DNA from: a virus
Direction: 5' to 3' (one strand)
Virus record (IMG/VR): IMGVR_UViG_3300043430_000010
Location: 1-31,272 of that record
DNA: 31,272 bases
Below the pieces are notes generated by a model, which searched no databases, was not told where the DNA came from, and worked only from the letters and a program-made list of their open reading frames with translations. A program made the position numbers and the translations under genes. Every line of letters starts with the position of its first letter. The first letter of the stretch is position 1. Below are positions 7,210-14,577 of this stretch, one piece after another.

Positions 7210-7899
7210 TCAAAACAACGACGTTTGAGATTGTTCATTTGTAATTCTTTTGGTTAAAACTGAATAATATTTTTTATCAATTTCGCTTCCTAAAAAATTT
7301 CTTTTTTCTTTTATACAAGCAATTGCAGTTGTACCACTTCCCATAAATGGGTCAAAAATCAAATCGTTTTCTTTACTTGAATTTACAACCAAAGTGCGAA
7401 TAATGTTTAATGGCTTAACAGTTGGGTGTTCAAAATCGCTTTTTGAATTGTTTTGCAAAAAATATTTCTTCTTACTTGCGTAATCGCCACCTAAATAAGC
7501 TCCTTTACCTCTCATAAAAATTATGTATTCAGTATCGCTTAAATATTTATTATTGGTTGTAGGTATTGGATTTAGCTTGTGGTAGCAAAGTATATCTGTA
7601 TTCATATTATTTTCTTTTCCCCAAAGAAGTATTTGTAAAACTTGGTCTTTTGAGCAAAAAAAGTAACAATTAAATATTTTCAAAACTCTTTTACATTCGT
7701 CTAAAACAATATTTTCAAAACCATCACTTAATGATTTAACGCCTTTGTGATAATCTCGTTGTTCAGTCCCAAAACAACCGCCACCGCCACCACTAACAAT
7801 TTCATACGGTGGATCTGCAATTACTAAATCAACAGAATTGTCGGGCAATCTTTTTAAGGTGTTTAAACAATCCTCATTGTATATTTTATTTAATTCCAT
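7210..7899 (-). CDS. Beta-class DNA methyltransferase (DPPY, N6-adenine or N4-cytosine)
   Basis: The catalytic motif DPPYEI (29-32) comes first, and the AdoMet-binding motif FMGSGTT (185-191) comes near the C-terminus, followed by KRNFLGSEIDKKYY. That order defines the beta class, with enzymes such as HinfI-type and CcrM. The recognition region lies between. At 229 residues it is a small member with no C-terminal extension. An unusual run of glycines (SGGGGGCF, about 36-43) follows DPPY. Codon and word use differ from the neighbours, and the gene is bracketed by an inverted repeat and GC-rich hairpins, so it looks recently acquired. No restriction gene is adjacent. Confidence 0.92.
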   Translation of the reverse strand: MELNKIYNEDCLNTLKRLPDNSVDLVIADPPYEIVSGGGGGCFGTEQRDYHKGVKSLSDGFENIVLDECKRVLKIFNCYFFCSKDQVLQILLWGKENNMNTDILCYHKLNPIPTTNNKYLSDTEYIIFMRGKGAYLGGDYASKKKYFLQNNSKSDFEHPTVKPLNIIRTLVVNSSKENDLIFDPFMGSGTTAIACIKEKRNFLGSEIDKKYYSVLTKRITNEQSQTSLF

Positions 7900-8081
7900 T
7901 TATATAAAATTATTAGTAAATAAAAGCACCATCGCACAACAGCCGTTTTGCAAAAGCGGGGTTTCGGTGTTTAATTCAAGTTTTATGCTATTATCAATCA
8001 TTTGTGCTATATTTAAAGTTTAGTGATTTTAATCCCCCGCCTTCGCAAAGCGGGCAGACCGTTTTAAAGTTTTTTACTTCG
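7900..8081. other. Foreign-looking intergenic segment upstream of the methyltransferase
   Basis: About 180 nt without a gene. It holds a hairpin with a TTTTGCAAAA core (7943-7959), a second hairpin with CCCGC/GCGGG arms (8036-8054), and the right arm of the inverted repeat. The local G and C runs stand out against the AT-rich phage gaps. No reading frame longer than a few tens of codons looks coding, and no tRNA cloverleaf is visible. From memory, similar segments occur between genes in flavobacterial chromosomes; this is unverified. Confidence 0.55.
7932..7940. repeat. Right arm of the inverted repeat flanking the methyltransferase gene
   Basis: The 9-mer TCGCACAAC pairs exactly with the arm at 7185-7193. 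It lies 32 nt upstream of the methyltransferase ATG, within the GC-rich foreign-looking segment. Confidence 0.6.
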
Positions 8082-8112
8082 CAAATGTAAATAAAAAAAT
8101 GTATTATAAAAA
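8082..8112 (-). promoter_or_regulatory. Repeated phage promoter, copy A
   Basis: The minus strand carries TACATTTG (8089-8082) as the -7 element and a TTTT at 8112-8109 in the -33 place, 19 nt away. The bases 8081-8105 are identical to promoter copies B (10837-10861) and C (15147-15171). It lies in the gap after the ssDNA-binding protein gene and would drive the methyltransferase and the accessory operon. Confidence 0.7.
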
Positions 8113-8139
8113 CATTTTTTAATTTATTTTAAAAATATT

Positions 8140-8523
8140 TTAAAACGTCAAATCATCGTGTTCTTCTTCTTTTGTCGTTGATTGTGGATTTGTTGTTGTT
8201 TGTTGTTTGTTTTGATATTCATCAACCGCACTTGTTGATTTTGGCGCTTGACCAACTTTTTCCAATTTCCAACCACGCAATGAATTGAAATATTTTTTTT
8301 CGCCTTGCGGATTGATCCATTCACGACCGTTGATGTTGATTGCAATTTTTACAACATCATCAAGTTTGTAATTATTTAATAAATCGCATTTGTCTTGCGT
8401 GAATTCTATCAATATTTTTTGCGGATATTGTTCATCCGTTTCAATTGCAACGTCTCTTTTTTTGAATGATGCCGAAATTTCTTTTACATCATCAATCAAT
8501 ATTAGTTTTCCTATTAAGTCCAT
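8140..8523 (-). CDS. DUF3127-like single-stranded DNA-binding protein
   Basis: The first 90 residues have the OB-fold pattern I recall for DUF3127: MDLIGKLILIDDVKEI, then VAIETDEQYPQKILIEF, a DKCDLLNNYKLDDVVKIAINI strand pair, and YFNSLRGWKLE. A Gln/Thr-rich linker (about 105-118) follows, ending in the acidic tip EEEHDDLTF. That tip mirrors the DDxxPF tail through which bacterial SSB recruits replication and repair proteins, with Thr in place of Pro. It probably coats phage single-stranded DNA. It is the last gene of the operon starting near 10830, just before promoter copy A. Confidence 0.78.
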   Translation of the reverse strand: MDLIGKLILIDDVKEISASFKKRDVAIETDEQYPQKILIEFTQDKCDLLNNYKLDDVVKIAININGREWINPQGEKKYFNSLRGWKLEKVGQAPKSTSAVDEYQNKQQTTTNPQSTTKEEEHDDLTF

Positions 8524-8527
8524 TTTT

Positions 8528-8719
8528 TTAAGTTTCTTTTATTGAACAATATCCAACTTGATACGCTTGATATTTACAACCTGGTTGTTTTTCCATATCA
8601 AGATATTGTTGAAATGTCATTGTTTTTTTCTTTATAATTCCGTTTTGAAATCTGAAAACATCCACCATTGTTTCCGGCGGTGTTTTAACATACAATGTTT
8701 CTTTTTGCTTTTGAGTCAA
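8528..8719 (-). CDS. Short conserved phage protein (about 63 aa, uncertain start)
   Basis: The conserved-looking part is YVKTPPETMVDVFRFQNGIIKKKTMTFQQYLDMEKQPGCKYQAYQVG. The open frame extends upstream to 8833, but that extension lies inside the NinG-like gene in another frame and looks like a shadow. I chose the TTG at 8719, one base after the NinG stop, because it includes the YVKTPPE strand; an ATG at 8668 would give only 46 residues. It has no recognised domain. Confidence 0.55.
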   Translation of the reverse strand: MTQKQKETLYVKTPPETMVDVFRFQNGIIKKKTMTFQQYLDMEKQPGCKYQAYQVGYCSIKET

Positions 8720-8720
8720 T

Positions 8721-9191
8721 TTACTTGCGGCCACCGTGAATTTTTGAAAGTTGATATTGTTTTGATAATTCCGGATTGTTTTCAAGTTCCAAATTATGTT
8801 CCAAACAACACCCGGCAAAATAACGCACATCAATTGTCAAAGGAATATTATTTTCACGTGCCCAATCATCGGCAAAACCAATTCGGCCCATTGTGTGTTC
8901 AATTGTTGTTGAATTGCGATTGCAACCATCAATGAAACAAATTTTGTTTTCTGGTTTTGACAAAAATTCAATTCTTAGAACTGTATATTTTGCATTGATG
9001 ATTTTTTGTTTTTGCGAAATTTTGTTGATTGGTTTTCTTGGCTTATTATTCCAAACAATCGGTTTTTTTTCTTTTGGTTTTTCGCATTTCTTTTGACATT
9101 CAATTGAACAATATTTGTCGGTTGTTTTGAACAATTTGAATTCTTTGCGGCATTCCTGATTTTTACAATTTTTGTGCGTTTTTAGTTTCAT
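8721..9191 (-). CDS. NinG-like HNH recombination protein
   Basis: The N-terminus has a four-cysteine zinc ribbon (C9, C14, C28, C32) and a basic linker KPRKPINKISQKQK. The C-terminal half has CFIDGCN...TIEHTMGRIGFADDWA...RYFAGCCLEHNLELENNPE, which resembles the HNH-like nuclease domain of the lambda NinG (Rap) family. NinG acts with phage recombination systems on branched or single-stranded DNA. The neighbourhood (ssDNA-binding protein, YqaJ-like exonuclease, RusA-like resolvase) supports a recombination role. A hairpin sits directly before its start codon. Confidence 0.75.
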   Translation of the reverse strand: MKLKTHKNCKNQECRKEFKLFKTTDKYCSIECQKKCEKPKEKKPIVWNNKPRKPINKISQKQKIINAKYTVLRIEFLSKPENKICFIDGCNRNSTTIEHTMGRIGFADDWARENNIPLTIDVRYFAGCCLEHNLELENNPELSKQYQLSKIHGGRK

Positions 9192-9198
9192 AATATTT

Positions 9199-9214
9199 GG
9201 GCGGTTTCCCGCCC
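9199..9214 (-). promoter_or_regulatory. GC-rich hairpin with a GAAA loop before the NinG-like gene
   Basis: On the minus strand the RNA would form a 6-bp GGGCGG/CCGCCC stem capped by GAAA, a GNRA tetraloop. It ends 7 nt before the ATG at 9191. No T-run follows, so it is not a typical terminator. It could affect translation of the gene or stabilise an RNA end. Confidence 0.55.
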
Positions 9215-9222
9215 GTTTTAAA

Positions 9223-9843
9223 TTATTTCAACTTTGTTTCATCTTTTTCCGTTCCTGGTTCTTTGAACAAATCCGGATTTTCTTTTTTCTTCAATTCGGT
9301 TTCGATGTCAAGTTGCAATTTTTTTGATTGAAAACGATATGCGTAAACTTCTTTTTTGATTTTTTCGCAAATTTCTTGAACTTCATTTTCGTAACCTAAA
9401 ACATCTTTTCCGAATGTGATTTTGGAAACGGCCATTCCGATTGATCCACCTTTTGGAAGTTTCAATGAACCGGTAACCATTACGCCGTAAGTTTCGCCAT
9501 CGCCTAAAAATGTAATCCCGTTTACATTGCAACGTGAAGTCGCTTCTTTGTGTCCGTCCATTGCCATTTTTAAAACATCCAAATCTTTTTTCGTGTGTTC
9601 ACGTGAAAAATCCCATCCGTCTAAAATTCCGATTCTTTGGGCCATATATGGGGCCAATTCATCAAGTGATGCTTGCAAGTCCGGATGTGGTTGAACTTCG
9701 CCGATTTTTGTCAATTGCCCGGCATCATTTCCGGATTCGTGATGCGTAACGTCCGCACCATCTTTCGTGATTTTAACTTTGATTAAATCGAAATGTTGAT
9801 ATTCCAATTGTCTCAATTTTTGTTCTTCGTGTGATTTTGCCAT
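9223..9843 (-). CDS. Conserved phage protein of unknown function (206 aa)
   Basis: The middle of the protein (about 100-165) has regular strands (CNVNGITFLGDGETYGVMVTGSLKLPKG, then KITFGKDVLGYE) that look like a beta-rich fold. The C-terminus (about 160-206) is a charged helix rich in Lys and Glu. I recall relatives in Bacteroidota phages beside recombination genes, but no tested function. It is encoded between the Cys-rich protein and the NinG-like gene. No catalytic or membrane motif is visible. Confidence 0.68.
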   Translation of the reverse strand: MAKSHEEQKLRQLEYQHFDLIKVKITKDGADVTHHESGNDAGQLTKIGEVQPHPDLQASLDELAPYMAQRIGILDGWDFSREHTKKDLDVLKMAMDGHKEATSRCNVNGITFLGDGETYGVMVTGSLKLPKGGSIGMAVSKITFGKDVLGYENEVQEICEKIKKEVYAYRFQSKKLQLDIETELKKKENPDLFKEPGTEKDETKLK

Positions 9844-9868
9844 TTTTAGCGATTTTTAAATTAAACAA

Positions 9869-10153
9869 TTATTTATTTTTATGATGATTTATGCAATCAT
9901 TTTTGTTTTCAAATATTAATTCGTGGCCGGTCAATTTTGTTTCAACATTGAGTGTTTTTGCTAATGATACAAATGAACTTTCATTTCCTTTGATAATCAT
10001 AAAACCGGCACATTGTAATTTTTTGTTTTTATGACAAACAAACGAATGTTGATTTAATATTTCAATCATTCGATTTTCGCCCAACCAACCTTTCAAACTA
10101 TCTTTTCTAAACGGACAATCTTTGCACGGTTTTTTACAATTTGGCAAATTCAT
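9869..10153 (-). CDS. Small Cys-rich protein, DUF6283-like (94 aa)
   Basis: The N-terminal CKKPCKDCPFRKDSLKGWLG, a central FVCHKNKKLQCAGFM and a final ENKNDCINHHKNK give six cysteines plus histidines. I associate this pattern with a small phage family (DUF6283, recalled and unverified). The spacing suggests a zinc or iron-sulphur site. Its ATG overlaps the stop of the winged-helix-like gene (ATGA). A nucleic-acid-binding role is a guess from its neighbours. Confidence 0.65.
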   Translation of the reverse strand: MNLPNCKKPCKDCPFRKDSLKGWLGENRMIEILNQHSFVCHKNKKLQCAGFMIIKGNESSFVSLAKTLNVETKLTGHELIFENKNDCINHHKNK

Positions 10154-10527
10154 TTTGATTGTGCTTTTATCGACATATCAAGTTGATATTGCATTGCATC
10201 ACGCACGTTGATTATTGCATTAATTCTTTGATCTAATGATGTGATGAATTTTTTGCATTCACTTGGTGTCGTTGCAATATAATATCCTTTTCCGGTCGCA
10301 ATCAAATTATAAATTAAATTATTAATTCTAATGTGATTTATTATTTTTCGCAATCGTGCCGGATCAATTTTATAGTTTGCACCTTTCATCAGCTTTATAA
10401 TTTCCGTTGATGAAATTTGATTTGATTCGCCACGTTTGGTGTTGAATCCTTTTATAATCGCCGGAAGAAGTGTTTTTTCTTCATAATCGGTCAATTCGTG
10501 TGTTTGTTCTTCAAATCCGTCAATCAT
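10150..10527 (-). CDS. Winged-helix-like phage protein (125 aa)
   Basis: The protein contains LTDYEEKTLLPAIIKGFNTKRGESNQISSTEIIKLM, then YKIDPARLRKIINHIRINNLIYNLIATGKGYYIATT. This series of helices followed by a strand pair looks like a winged helix, with RLRKIINHIR as recognition helix. I chose the ATG at 10527, one base after the upstream stop. The longer frame from 10632 runs inside the previous gene and its first 35 residues look like a shadow. A regulator or replication accessory is likely, but the target is unknown. Confidence 0.7.
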   Translation of the reverse strand: MIDGFEEQTHELTDYEEKTLLPAIIKGFNTKRGESNQISSTEIIKLMKGANYKIDPARLRKIINHIRINNLIYNLIATGKGYYIATTPSECKKFITSLDQRINAIINVRDAMQYQLDMSIKAQSK

Positions 10528-10528
10528 A

Positions 10529-10816
10529 TCAAAAATCAATATAGTTAAACAATTCATCTTTTGTGAAATTGAATTTTGCATTTTCACCGTTATTTCTGAA
10601 TAAAAATATTTCGTGAATTTCAAAATTTGCAATTACAATTTTGTGATTTTCGATTTTCATATTAACACATAATTCAACTGTTAAATGATAAACGTTTTCG
10701 TTATCTTCTTTGAAATAAGAATTCAAATTTACGAACTGAGTTTGATTGTTTTCAAAACTCACTTTATCTGGTAGGAATTCCAGATTTTCAAGAATTTTTG
10801 ATTTTGTATTTTCCAC
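10529..10816 (-). CDS. Hypothetical protein with a GTG start (95 aa)
   Basis: The frame is open from 10909, but the upstream part encodes promoter copy B and overlaps the RusA-like gene, so a start there is unlikely. The GTG at 10816 lies about 15 nt after the expected transcription start, in the same TTTTATCGTG context used by the small gene behind promoter copy C. The protein is acidic with probable strands (VYHLTVELCVNMKIENHKIVIANFEIHEIFLF). I do not recognise it. It is the first gene of the second early operon. Confidence 0.62.
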   Translation of the reverse strand: MENTKSKILENLEFLPDKVSFENNQTQFVNLNSYFKEDNENVYHLTVELCVNMKIENHKIVIANFEIHEIFLFRNNGENAKFNFTKDELFNYIDF

Positions 10817-10837
10817 GATAAAAAGTTTTTGTTTTGG

Positions 10838-10870
10838 CAAATGTAAATAAAAAAATGTATTTACGATAAA
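10838..10870 (-). promoter_or_regulatory. Repeated phage promoter, copy B
   Basis: The -7 element TACATTTG is at 10845-10838. The bases 10837-10861 are identical to copies A and C. The -33 is poor: the best candidate is TTTA at 10870-10867 with a 21-nt spacer. It starts just downstream of the RusA-like stop, inside the upstream extension of the next reading frame, and supports the GTG start at 10816. Confidence 0.65.
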
Positions 10871-10871
10871 T

Positions 10872-11411
10872 TTAAAATAAAGATTGTTGTGTTTGCTCCA
10901 GGCGTCCAATAATTTTCAATTCAATTGCGGGATAACCTTTTTTATATTTCATATTGATTTCATCAACAAATCGAACCGTGTCATCTTTTAAAACATTGAT
11001 TGTTTTAATTTCATTGTCATATTTTTCGGCATTGATAATTTGTTTTGATGATGGTGTTTTCATTAAGTCAAGCAAAATTTTAGTCCAAAAATAAACTTTA
11101 TTGTCAAGATCAAAATTGTCGGTCGGGAAATGATATGTGATTTCGATTTTGCATTTTTCAATTTTTGGAATTTCTTGAATGTGTTGCATCATCCATTCTT
11201 TAGCGAAATTGACAACTTTTGATTTTATAGCCCAATGTGTACCATCATAAAAAATATTTGCGGTCAAATAATTAACATCTTTTTCAATCAATTTTCCTTT
11301 TGAATCAAGTTTGATTTTTTTGTTAATCTTTTCATATTTAGTCGGCGGATCACGGAACATTTCGTGAAATAAAATATCATCCATTTGATTTGAATTTAAA
11401 ATTTTTGTCAT
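10872..11411 (-). CDS. RusA-like Holliday junction resolvase
   Basis: The C-terminal half carries FDLDNKVYFWTKILLDLM (D101, D103) and later VLKDDTVRFVDEI (D143, D144), matching the RusA pattern in which D-x-D-N and a downstream Asp bind the catalytic metal. RusA enzymes cut four-way junctions during phage recombination. The N-terminal 50 residues are extra and not recognised. The start at 11411 overlaps the helicase-loader gene by 35 nt; an ATG at 11384 would cut this to 8 nt and is a real alternative. The gene closes the operon that starts at promoter copy C. The assignment rests on motif spacing only. Confidence 0.68.
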   Translation of the reverse strand: MTKILNSNQMDDILFHEMFRDPPTKYEKINKKIKLDSKGKLIEKDVNYLTANIFYDGTHWAIKSKVVNFAKEWMMQHIQEIPKIEKCKIEITYHFPTDNFDLDNKVYFWTKILLDLMKTPSSKQIINAEKYDNEIKTINVLKDDTVRFVDEINMKYKKGYPAIELKIIGRLEQTQQSLF

Positions 11412-12417
11412 TTCTTAATTCAAGAAACTTTCTTTTTGTGATGACATTTTGTGCGATGTTCATCGTTGAATCACGTGTGATTTCTTTATATTTTTCTTCA
11501 CGTTTGTTTTCACGCACAACCGGGATGCAACTTTTCATCAAGACTGAAATTGATTCACGAATTTGTTTTTTTTCCAATGAACGTGCCGCATCAAACATCG
11601 CATCATCAATTTCATCAAAATCGGTTGTTTTTAAATATTCGTTTTCCAACATAAATTTTTTCACAAATGACCAAGCGACTTCGCCCATATTTTGCAAATA
11701 ATCATCGGATTCTATCAACAAATCATTCATAAATGCAACAACATCAATTTTTTCTTCGACTTTTGGTTTTTCAAGTTTTTTCCAATTTTCTTGAATTTCT
11801 TGTTGTGTCAATTTTCGTGTTGATTTAATTTGTCGGAATGAACCAGTTTCAAGAAAATCGAAATGTTCAAAATATACCATTTGCATAAATCTATCAGCAA
11901 CACGGCCGTCATAATTTTTTGCGATTTCTTCAATTGTCAAATTCGTTGTTCCAAACGTGCGAAATCCTTTCGACACCCACCATTCATAACGTTTTAATAA
12001 TACGAATCGAATGACATTCATTTTGTTGTTGTAATGCGAAAAAAATTTGTCATCGCCTTCATCGCCTATGTCATCAATAAATAAATTTTTTACTTTTATG
12101 AATTCCAAAAGTTCTGCTTCGCCTTTTTCTTTGAAAACATTGACCAATTCTTTTGCACTTGTTTTTTTGAAAATATATTGGTTTCTTATTCTGAAATGTC
12201 GATGATGAACAACATCGAAAAAAAATGATTTACCGACACCATATTTTTTGTTGAATGCAATTATCCCACGATTATAATCAACTTCGGGATCATTATTGAA
12301 ATTATAAATCACATCCAAACAAAATGTAAATGTTTTTTCAATTGTTGGCGATGTAATGAATTTTTTAACAAAAAACATTTCAGCTTCATTAATAAATCTT
12401 TTATACGAATCTTTCAT
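11377..12417 (-). CDS. DnaC-like AAA+ helicase loader
   Basis: The protein has a Walker A motif in NKKYGVGKS (about 56-64), a Walker B in NLFIDDIGDE (111-120), a sensor-1-like FGTTNLT (155-161), and GRVADRF (171-177) with a likely arginine finger. This set matches DnaC/DnaI-type ATPases that load the replicative helicase. The C-terminal 150 residues are helical and charged and may contact the helicase or initiator. At 346 residues it is longer than DnaC. It follows the initiator gene by 1 nt, the usual pairing in phages that recruit the host helicase. Confidence 0.85.
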   Translation of the reverse strand: MKDSYKRFINEAEMFFVKKFITSPTIEKTFTFCLDVIYNFNNDPEVDYNRGIIAFNKKYGVGKSFFFDVVHHRHFRIRNQYIFKKTSAKELVNVFKEKGEAELLEFIKVKNLFIDDIGDEGDDKFFSHYNNKMNVIRFVLLKRYEWWVSKGFRTFGTTNLTIEEIAKNYDGRVADRFMQMVYFEHFDFLETGSFRQIKSTRKLTQQEIQENWKKLEKPKVEEKIDVVAFMNDLLIESDDYLQNMGEVAWSFVKKFMLENEYLKTTDFDEIDDAMFDAARSLEKKQIRESISVLMKSCIPVVRENKREEKYKEITRDSTMNIAQNVITKRKFLELRNDKNFKFKSNG

Positions 12418-12418
12418 T

Positions 12419-13213
12419 TTATTTCAAATTTGGTTCATCGGACGGTGCAAATACAAAATTATTTGATCCGGTTGTTAATGTTGAATTTTGAATTATATCG
12501 GTTGATTCAACCAAATATGAATCCATTTTATTTCCAAACAATGTTTCTGGCCGGATGTATTTTTTCATTTTTTCATCATTTGACCATTTTATTATTGCAG
12601 CATCAATGACTTTTTTAAAATCATCAATTTTGAATCCTTCTTTTATTCTGGCTTTTATTGGTGTTAAATTTCCGTTTGTCAATTTAAAACCTTGGCCACC
12701 TCTTTTTTCATTCAAGTATTTAATCACATCATCTGGAATCGTTGGTAAATCAATTTCTTCAAACAATGTCGGTTCCGATTCTTGGAACAATGATATTTCT
12801 TTATTATCATTTTTATTATTATTTGATTTATTATTATTTGTTTGAACTATTTCTTTTTCTTGTTTTGAATTTGTTTGAATCCCAGTATTTAAAAATATTA
12901 AAATCTTGTTTTCAACAACTTTGAAATGTAGTTTTGCGGGAATTCCTTTCAACTTAGTTTCAACATATCCGACATCATTCAATATTTTTAAACATCGTTT
13001 TTGTGCGTGATAATTCAATGATGTTGATGATTCTATGTTTTCCGATGTGTTATAAAAATAACCGTCATCATCAAGTTCATTTCTTGTTTCAAAATAAGAA
13101 TGTTTGTCAATTAAATCGGCCAACAAAACGGCTGGTTCTATTCCGATATTTTTTGCAATTTCTTTGTTGACTATCCAAAACGCACTTTGTCCAAGTATTT
13201 TTTGTAAAATCAT
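12419..13213 (-). CDS. Replication initiator with winged-helix and phage C-terminal domain
   Basis: The first 105 residues form a winged-helix-like DNA-binding domain (FWIVNKEIAKNIGIEPAVLLADL, then YHAQKRCLKILNDVGYVET). An Asn/Lys-rich linker follows (NNNKSNNNKNDNK, encoded by an AT microsatellite near 12796-12840). The C-terminus (about 170-245, YLNEKRGGQGF ... TPIKARIKEGF ... IRPETLFGNKMDSYL) fits the conserved phage C-terminal domain (Phg_2220_C) of DnaD-like initiators. I use the ATG at 13213 rather than the TTG one codon earlier. It should bind the phage origin and recruit the DnaC-like loader encoded next. Confidence 0.86.
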   Translation of the reverse strand: MILQKILGQSAFWIVNKEIAKNIGIEPAVLLADLIDKHSYFETRNELDDDGYFYNTSENIESSTSLNYHAQKRCLKILNDVGYVETKLKGIPAKLHFKVVENKILIFLNTGIQTNSKQEKEIVQTNNNKSNNNKNDNKEISLFQESEPTLFEEIDLPTIPDDVIKYLNEKRGGQGFKLTNGNLTPIKARIKEGFKIDDFKKVIDAAIIKWSNDEKMKKYIRPETLFGNKMDSYLVESTDIIQNSTLTTGSNNFVFAPSDEPNLK

Positions 13214-13216
13214 CAA

Positions 13217-13987
13217 TTATTTATTTATAAGTTCAATCGCTAATTTAACACGATTTTCAAGAAACATTTTGTCTTCAACCGGAACTTCAAAACGAATGAC
13301 ATTGATGTTTTGAATTCCAGATTCTTTATAAATATATGGCAACTCATCTTCTTTTGCACGACCAACTAACCAAAACGGTTCCGCAAGTTGACTGTTATAC
13401 AATTTGATTTGTTCCAATTCTTCATAATATGGCATAAACACAATCAATTCGGCATAACGTGCTTTTAATATTGATGCGTTACTCACTAATTGCCAATAGT
13501 ATTTTTCGCCCTCTTTTGATTGTTTTCGGATTGATTGTATTATTTCATTTCCGTTGATTGTTTTCTTCTTAGAAACGTTCAAACCGTCAAAATCATACAA
13601 ATCTTTAACCAAGTTGTAAAATGCTTTTCGTGTCAATGGACATTTTATGTCCGTGATTGTATCAACTTTTTTGTCAACTTCAATTTTTCCGTCCGGCGTT
13701 CCAACCCATTCCGGAAATTTCGGGTGTTCAAATGTTACATCGGATTGAAATTGATATTTAAAACCCAATGAATCGTGAACAATTTTTTCGCAAAGTTTGC
13801 CCCACGAAAACGCCATTACTTCAACACTGTTTTCAAGTCGTTGTTTAAAAAATCTTTCCATTCTGCATTCTTCAACGTATGTGAAAAATGGTGCGCCTGG
13901 TTCGCCTTTGCTTCTTCCGTTTGATGTCAATGCGACAATATCGCTTGATGTGCATCTTCCAATTCTAATGTTTGATAAATTTCCCAC
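13217..13987 (-). CDS. YqaJ-like phage exonuclease (PD-(D/E)XK)
   Basis: The catalytic core shows GTPDGKIEV (96-104) and TDIKCP (112-117), the D...D-x-K pattern of YqaJ/lambda-exonuclease-type nucleases, with a preceding helix WGKLCEKIVHDSLG supplying the conserved Glu. Later YWQLVSNASIL fits the Q-x-x helix of the fold. These enzymes resect double-strand ends 5' to 3' for strand annealing. The start is a GTG at 13987; the next ATG would cut off about 42 residues. The upstream neighbour may be its single-strand-binding partner. At 256 residues the length is normal. Confidence 0.85.
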   Translation of the reverse strand: MGNLSNIRIGRCTSSDIVALTSNGRSKGEPGAPFFTYVEECRMERFFKQRLENSVEVMAFSWGKLCEKIVHDSLGFKYQFQSDVTFEHPKFPEWVGTPDGKIEVDKKVDTITDIKCPLTRKAFYNLVKDLYDFDGLNVSKKKTINGNEIIQSIRKQSKEGEKYYWQLVSNASILKARYAELIVFMPYYEELEQIKLYNSQLAEPFWLVGRAKEDELPYIYKESGIQNINVIRFEVPVEDKMFLENRVKLAIELINK

Positions 13988-14000
13988 GAGTTTAATGTTT

Positions 14001-14576
14001 TTATAAGTTTCTTAAAAATTTTAATGTTTTATCATACGATGTGATTTCTTTGTTTTCGATGATTCTTTTGATGTGTTCAAAATCATCGGCCGGAATCAAT
14101 GTTTCTTTTTCCGAAAACAATTTGTCAAGTTCTTTTTCTTTGGCTTCATCATCTTGAATGATTAACGGTTTCACACTCCAAATATCCGATTTAAAAGCAT
14201 TAGTTGAATTCTTTTGTTTTCCCAAATATTCAATTCTTAACGGTGTGCCGGCAACTATTTTTCCGGAATTCATAGCACTTTGTAATGATGCAACTAATCG
14301 TTTTGAACCATTTCGGAATGTTTTCAATTCGCCGGTTTCTTTTTGTTCTAAAAATATGATGCACGGAAGTTCGATTGTTTCGCCAGTTTGTTCATCGGTA
14401 TAACTTGAACTTTTAATGTCTTGGAAGAAACACAATTTTGTTTCGCCCTCTTTTTCCGGCGTCCAATATTCGCTGGTTAAATCAATTGGCAAAATCTTTG
14501 CACCTTGCAAATTCGGCAATTCTTCAAGTAAATCATAAGATTGAATTTCCGATGATGTTTTTTTTACATTTTCCAT
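14001..14576 (-). CDS. Conserved phage protein upstream of the exonuclease, possible ssDNA binder
   Basis: The central region (about 30-140: IDLTSEYWTPEKEGETKLCFFQDI, IELPCIIFLEQ, LKTFRNGSKRLVASLQ, GTPLRIEYLGKQKN, SDIWSVKPLII) has strand-rich segments suggesting an OB-like barrel, a fold common in ssDNA-binding proteins. I recall homologues in Bacteroidota phages without a named function. The C-terminus is helical. Its position directly before a YqaJ-like exonuclease is where a strand-annealing or ssDNA-binding partner usually lies. That role is an inference from position. Confidence 0.68.
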   Translation of the reverse strand: MENVKKTSSEIQSYDLLEELPNLQGAKILPIDLTSEYWTPEKEGETKLCFFQDIKSSSYTDEQTGETIELPCIIFLEQKETGELKTFRNGSKRLVASLQSAMNSGKIVAGTPLRIEYLGKQKNSTNAFKSDIWSVKPLIIQDDEAKEKELDKLFSEKETLIPADDFEHIKRIIENKEITSYDKTLKFLRNL

Positions 14577-14577
14577 T

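Noticed and set aside
7185-7940. Integron attC-type recombination sites around the methyltransferase
   Set aside because: The arms GTTGTGC/GCACAAC resemble core sites, but the fifth base breaks the GTTRRRY pattern, no integrase is visible, and I could not fold a convincing attC. Kept only as an inverted repeat.
7900-8081. tRNA or small structured RNA gene
   Set aside because: The hairpins do not form a cloverleaf, and there is no T-loop or acceptor pairing. Nothing supports a specific RNA class.
8720-8833. Longer N-terminus for the short gene at 8528-8719 (start at 8833)
   Set aside because: The added residues are encoded opposite-frame within the NinG-like gene and show no conserved pattern.
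10817-10909. Longer N-terminus for the GTG-start gene (start at 10909)
   Set aside because: The extension runs through promoter copy B and into the RusA-like gene, and its residues look like a shadow translation. The GTG at 10816 fits the promoter.
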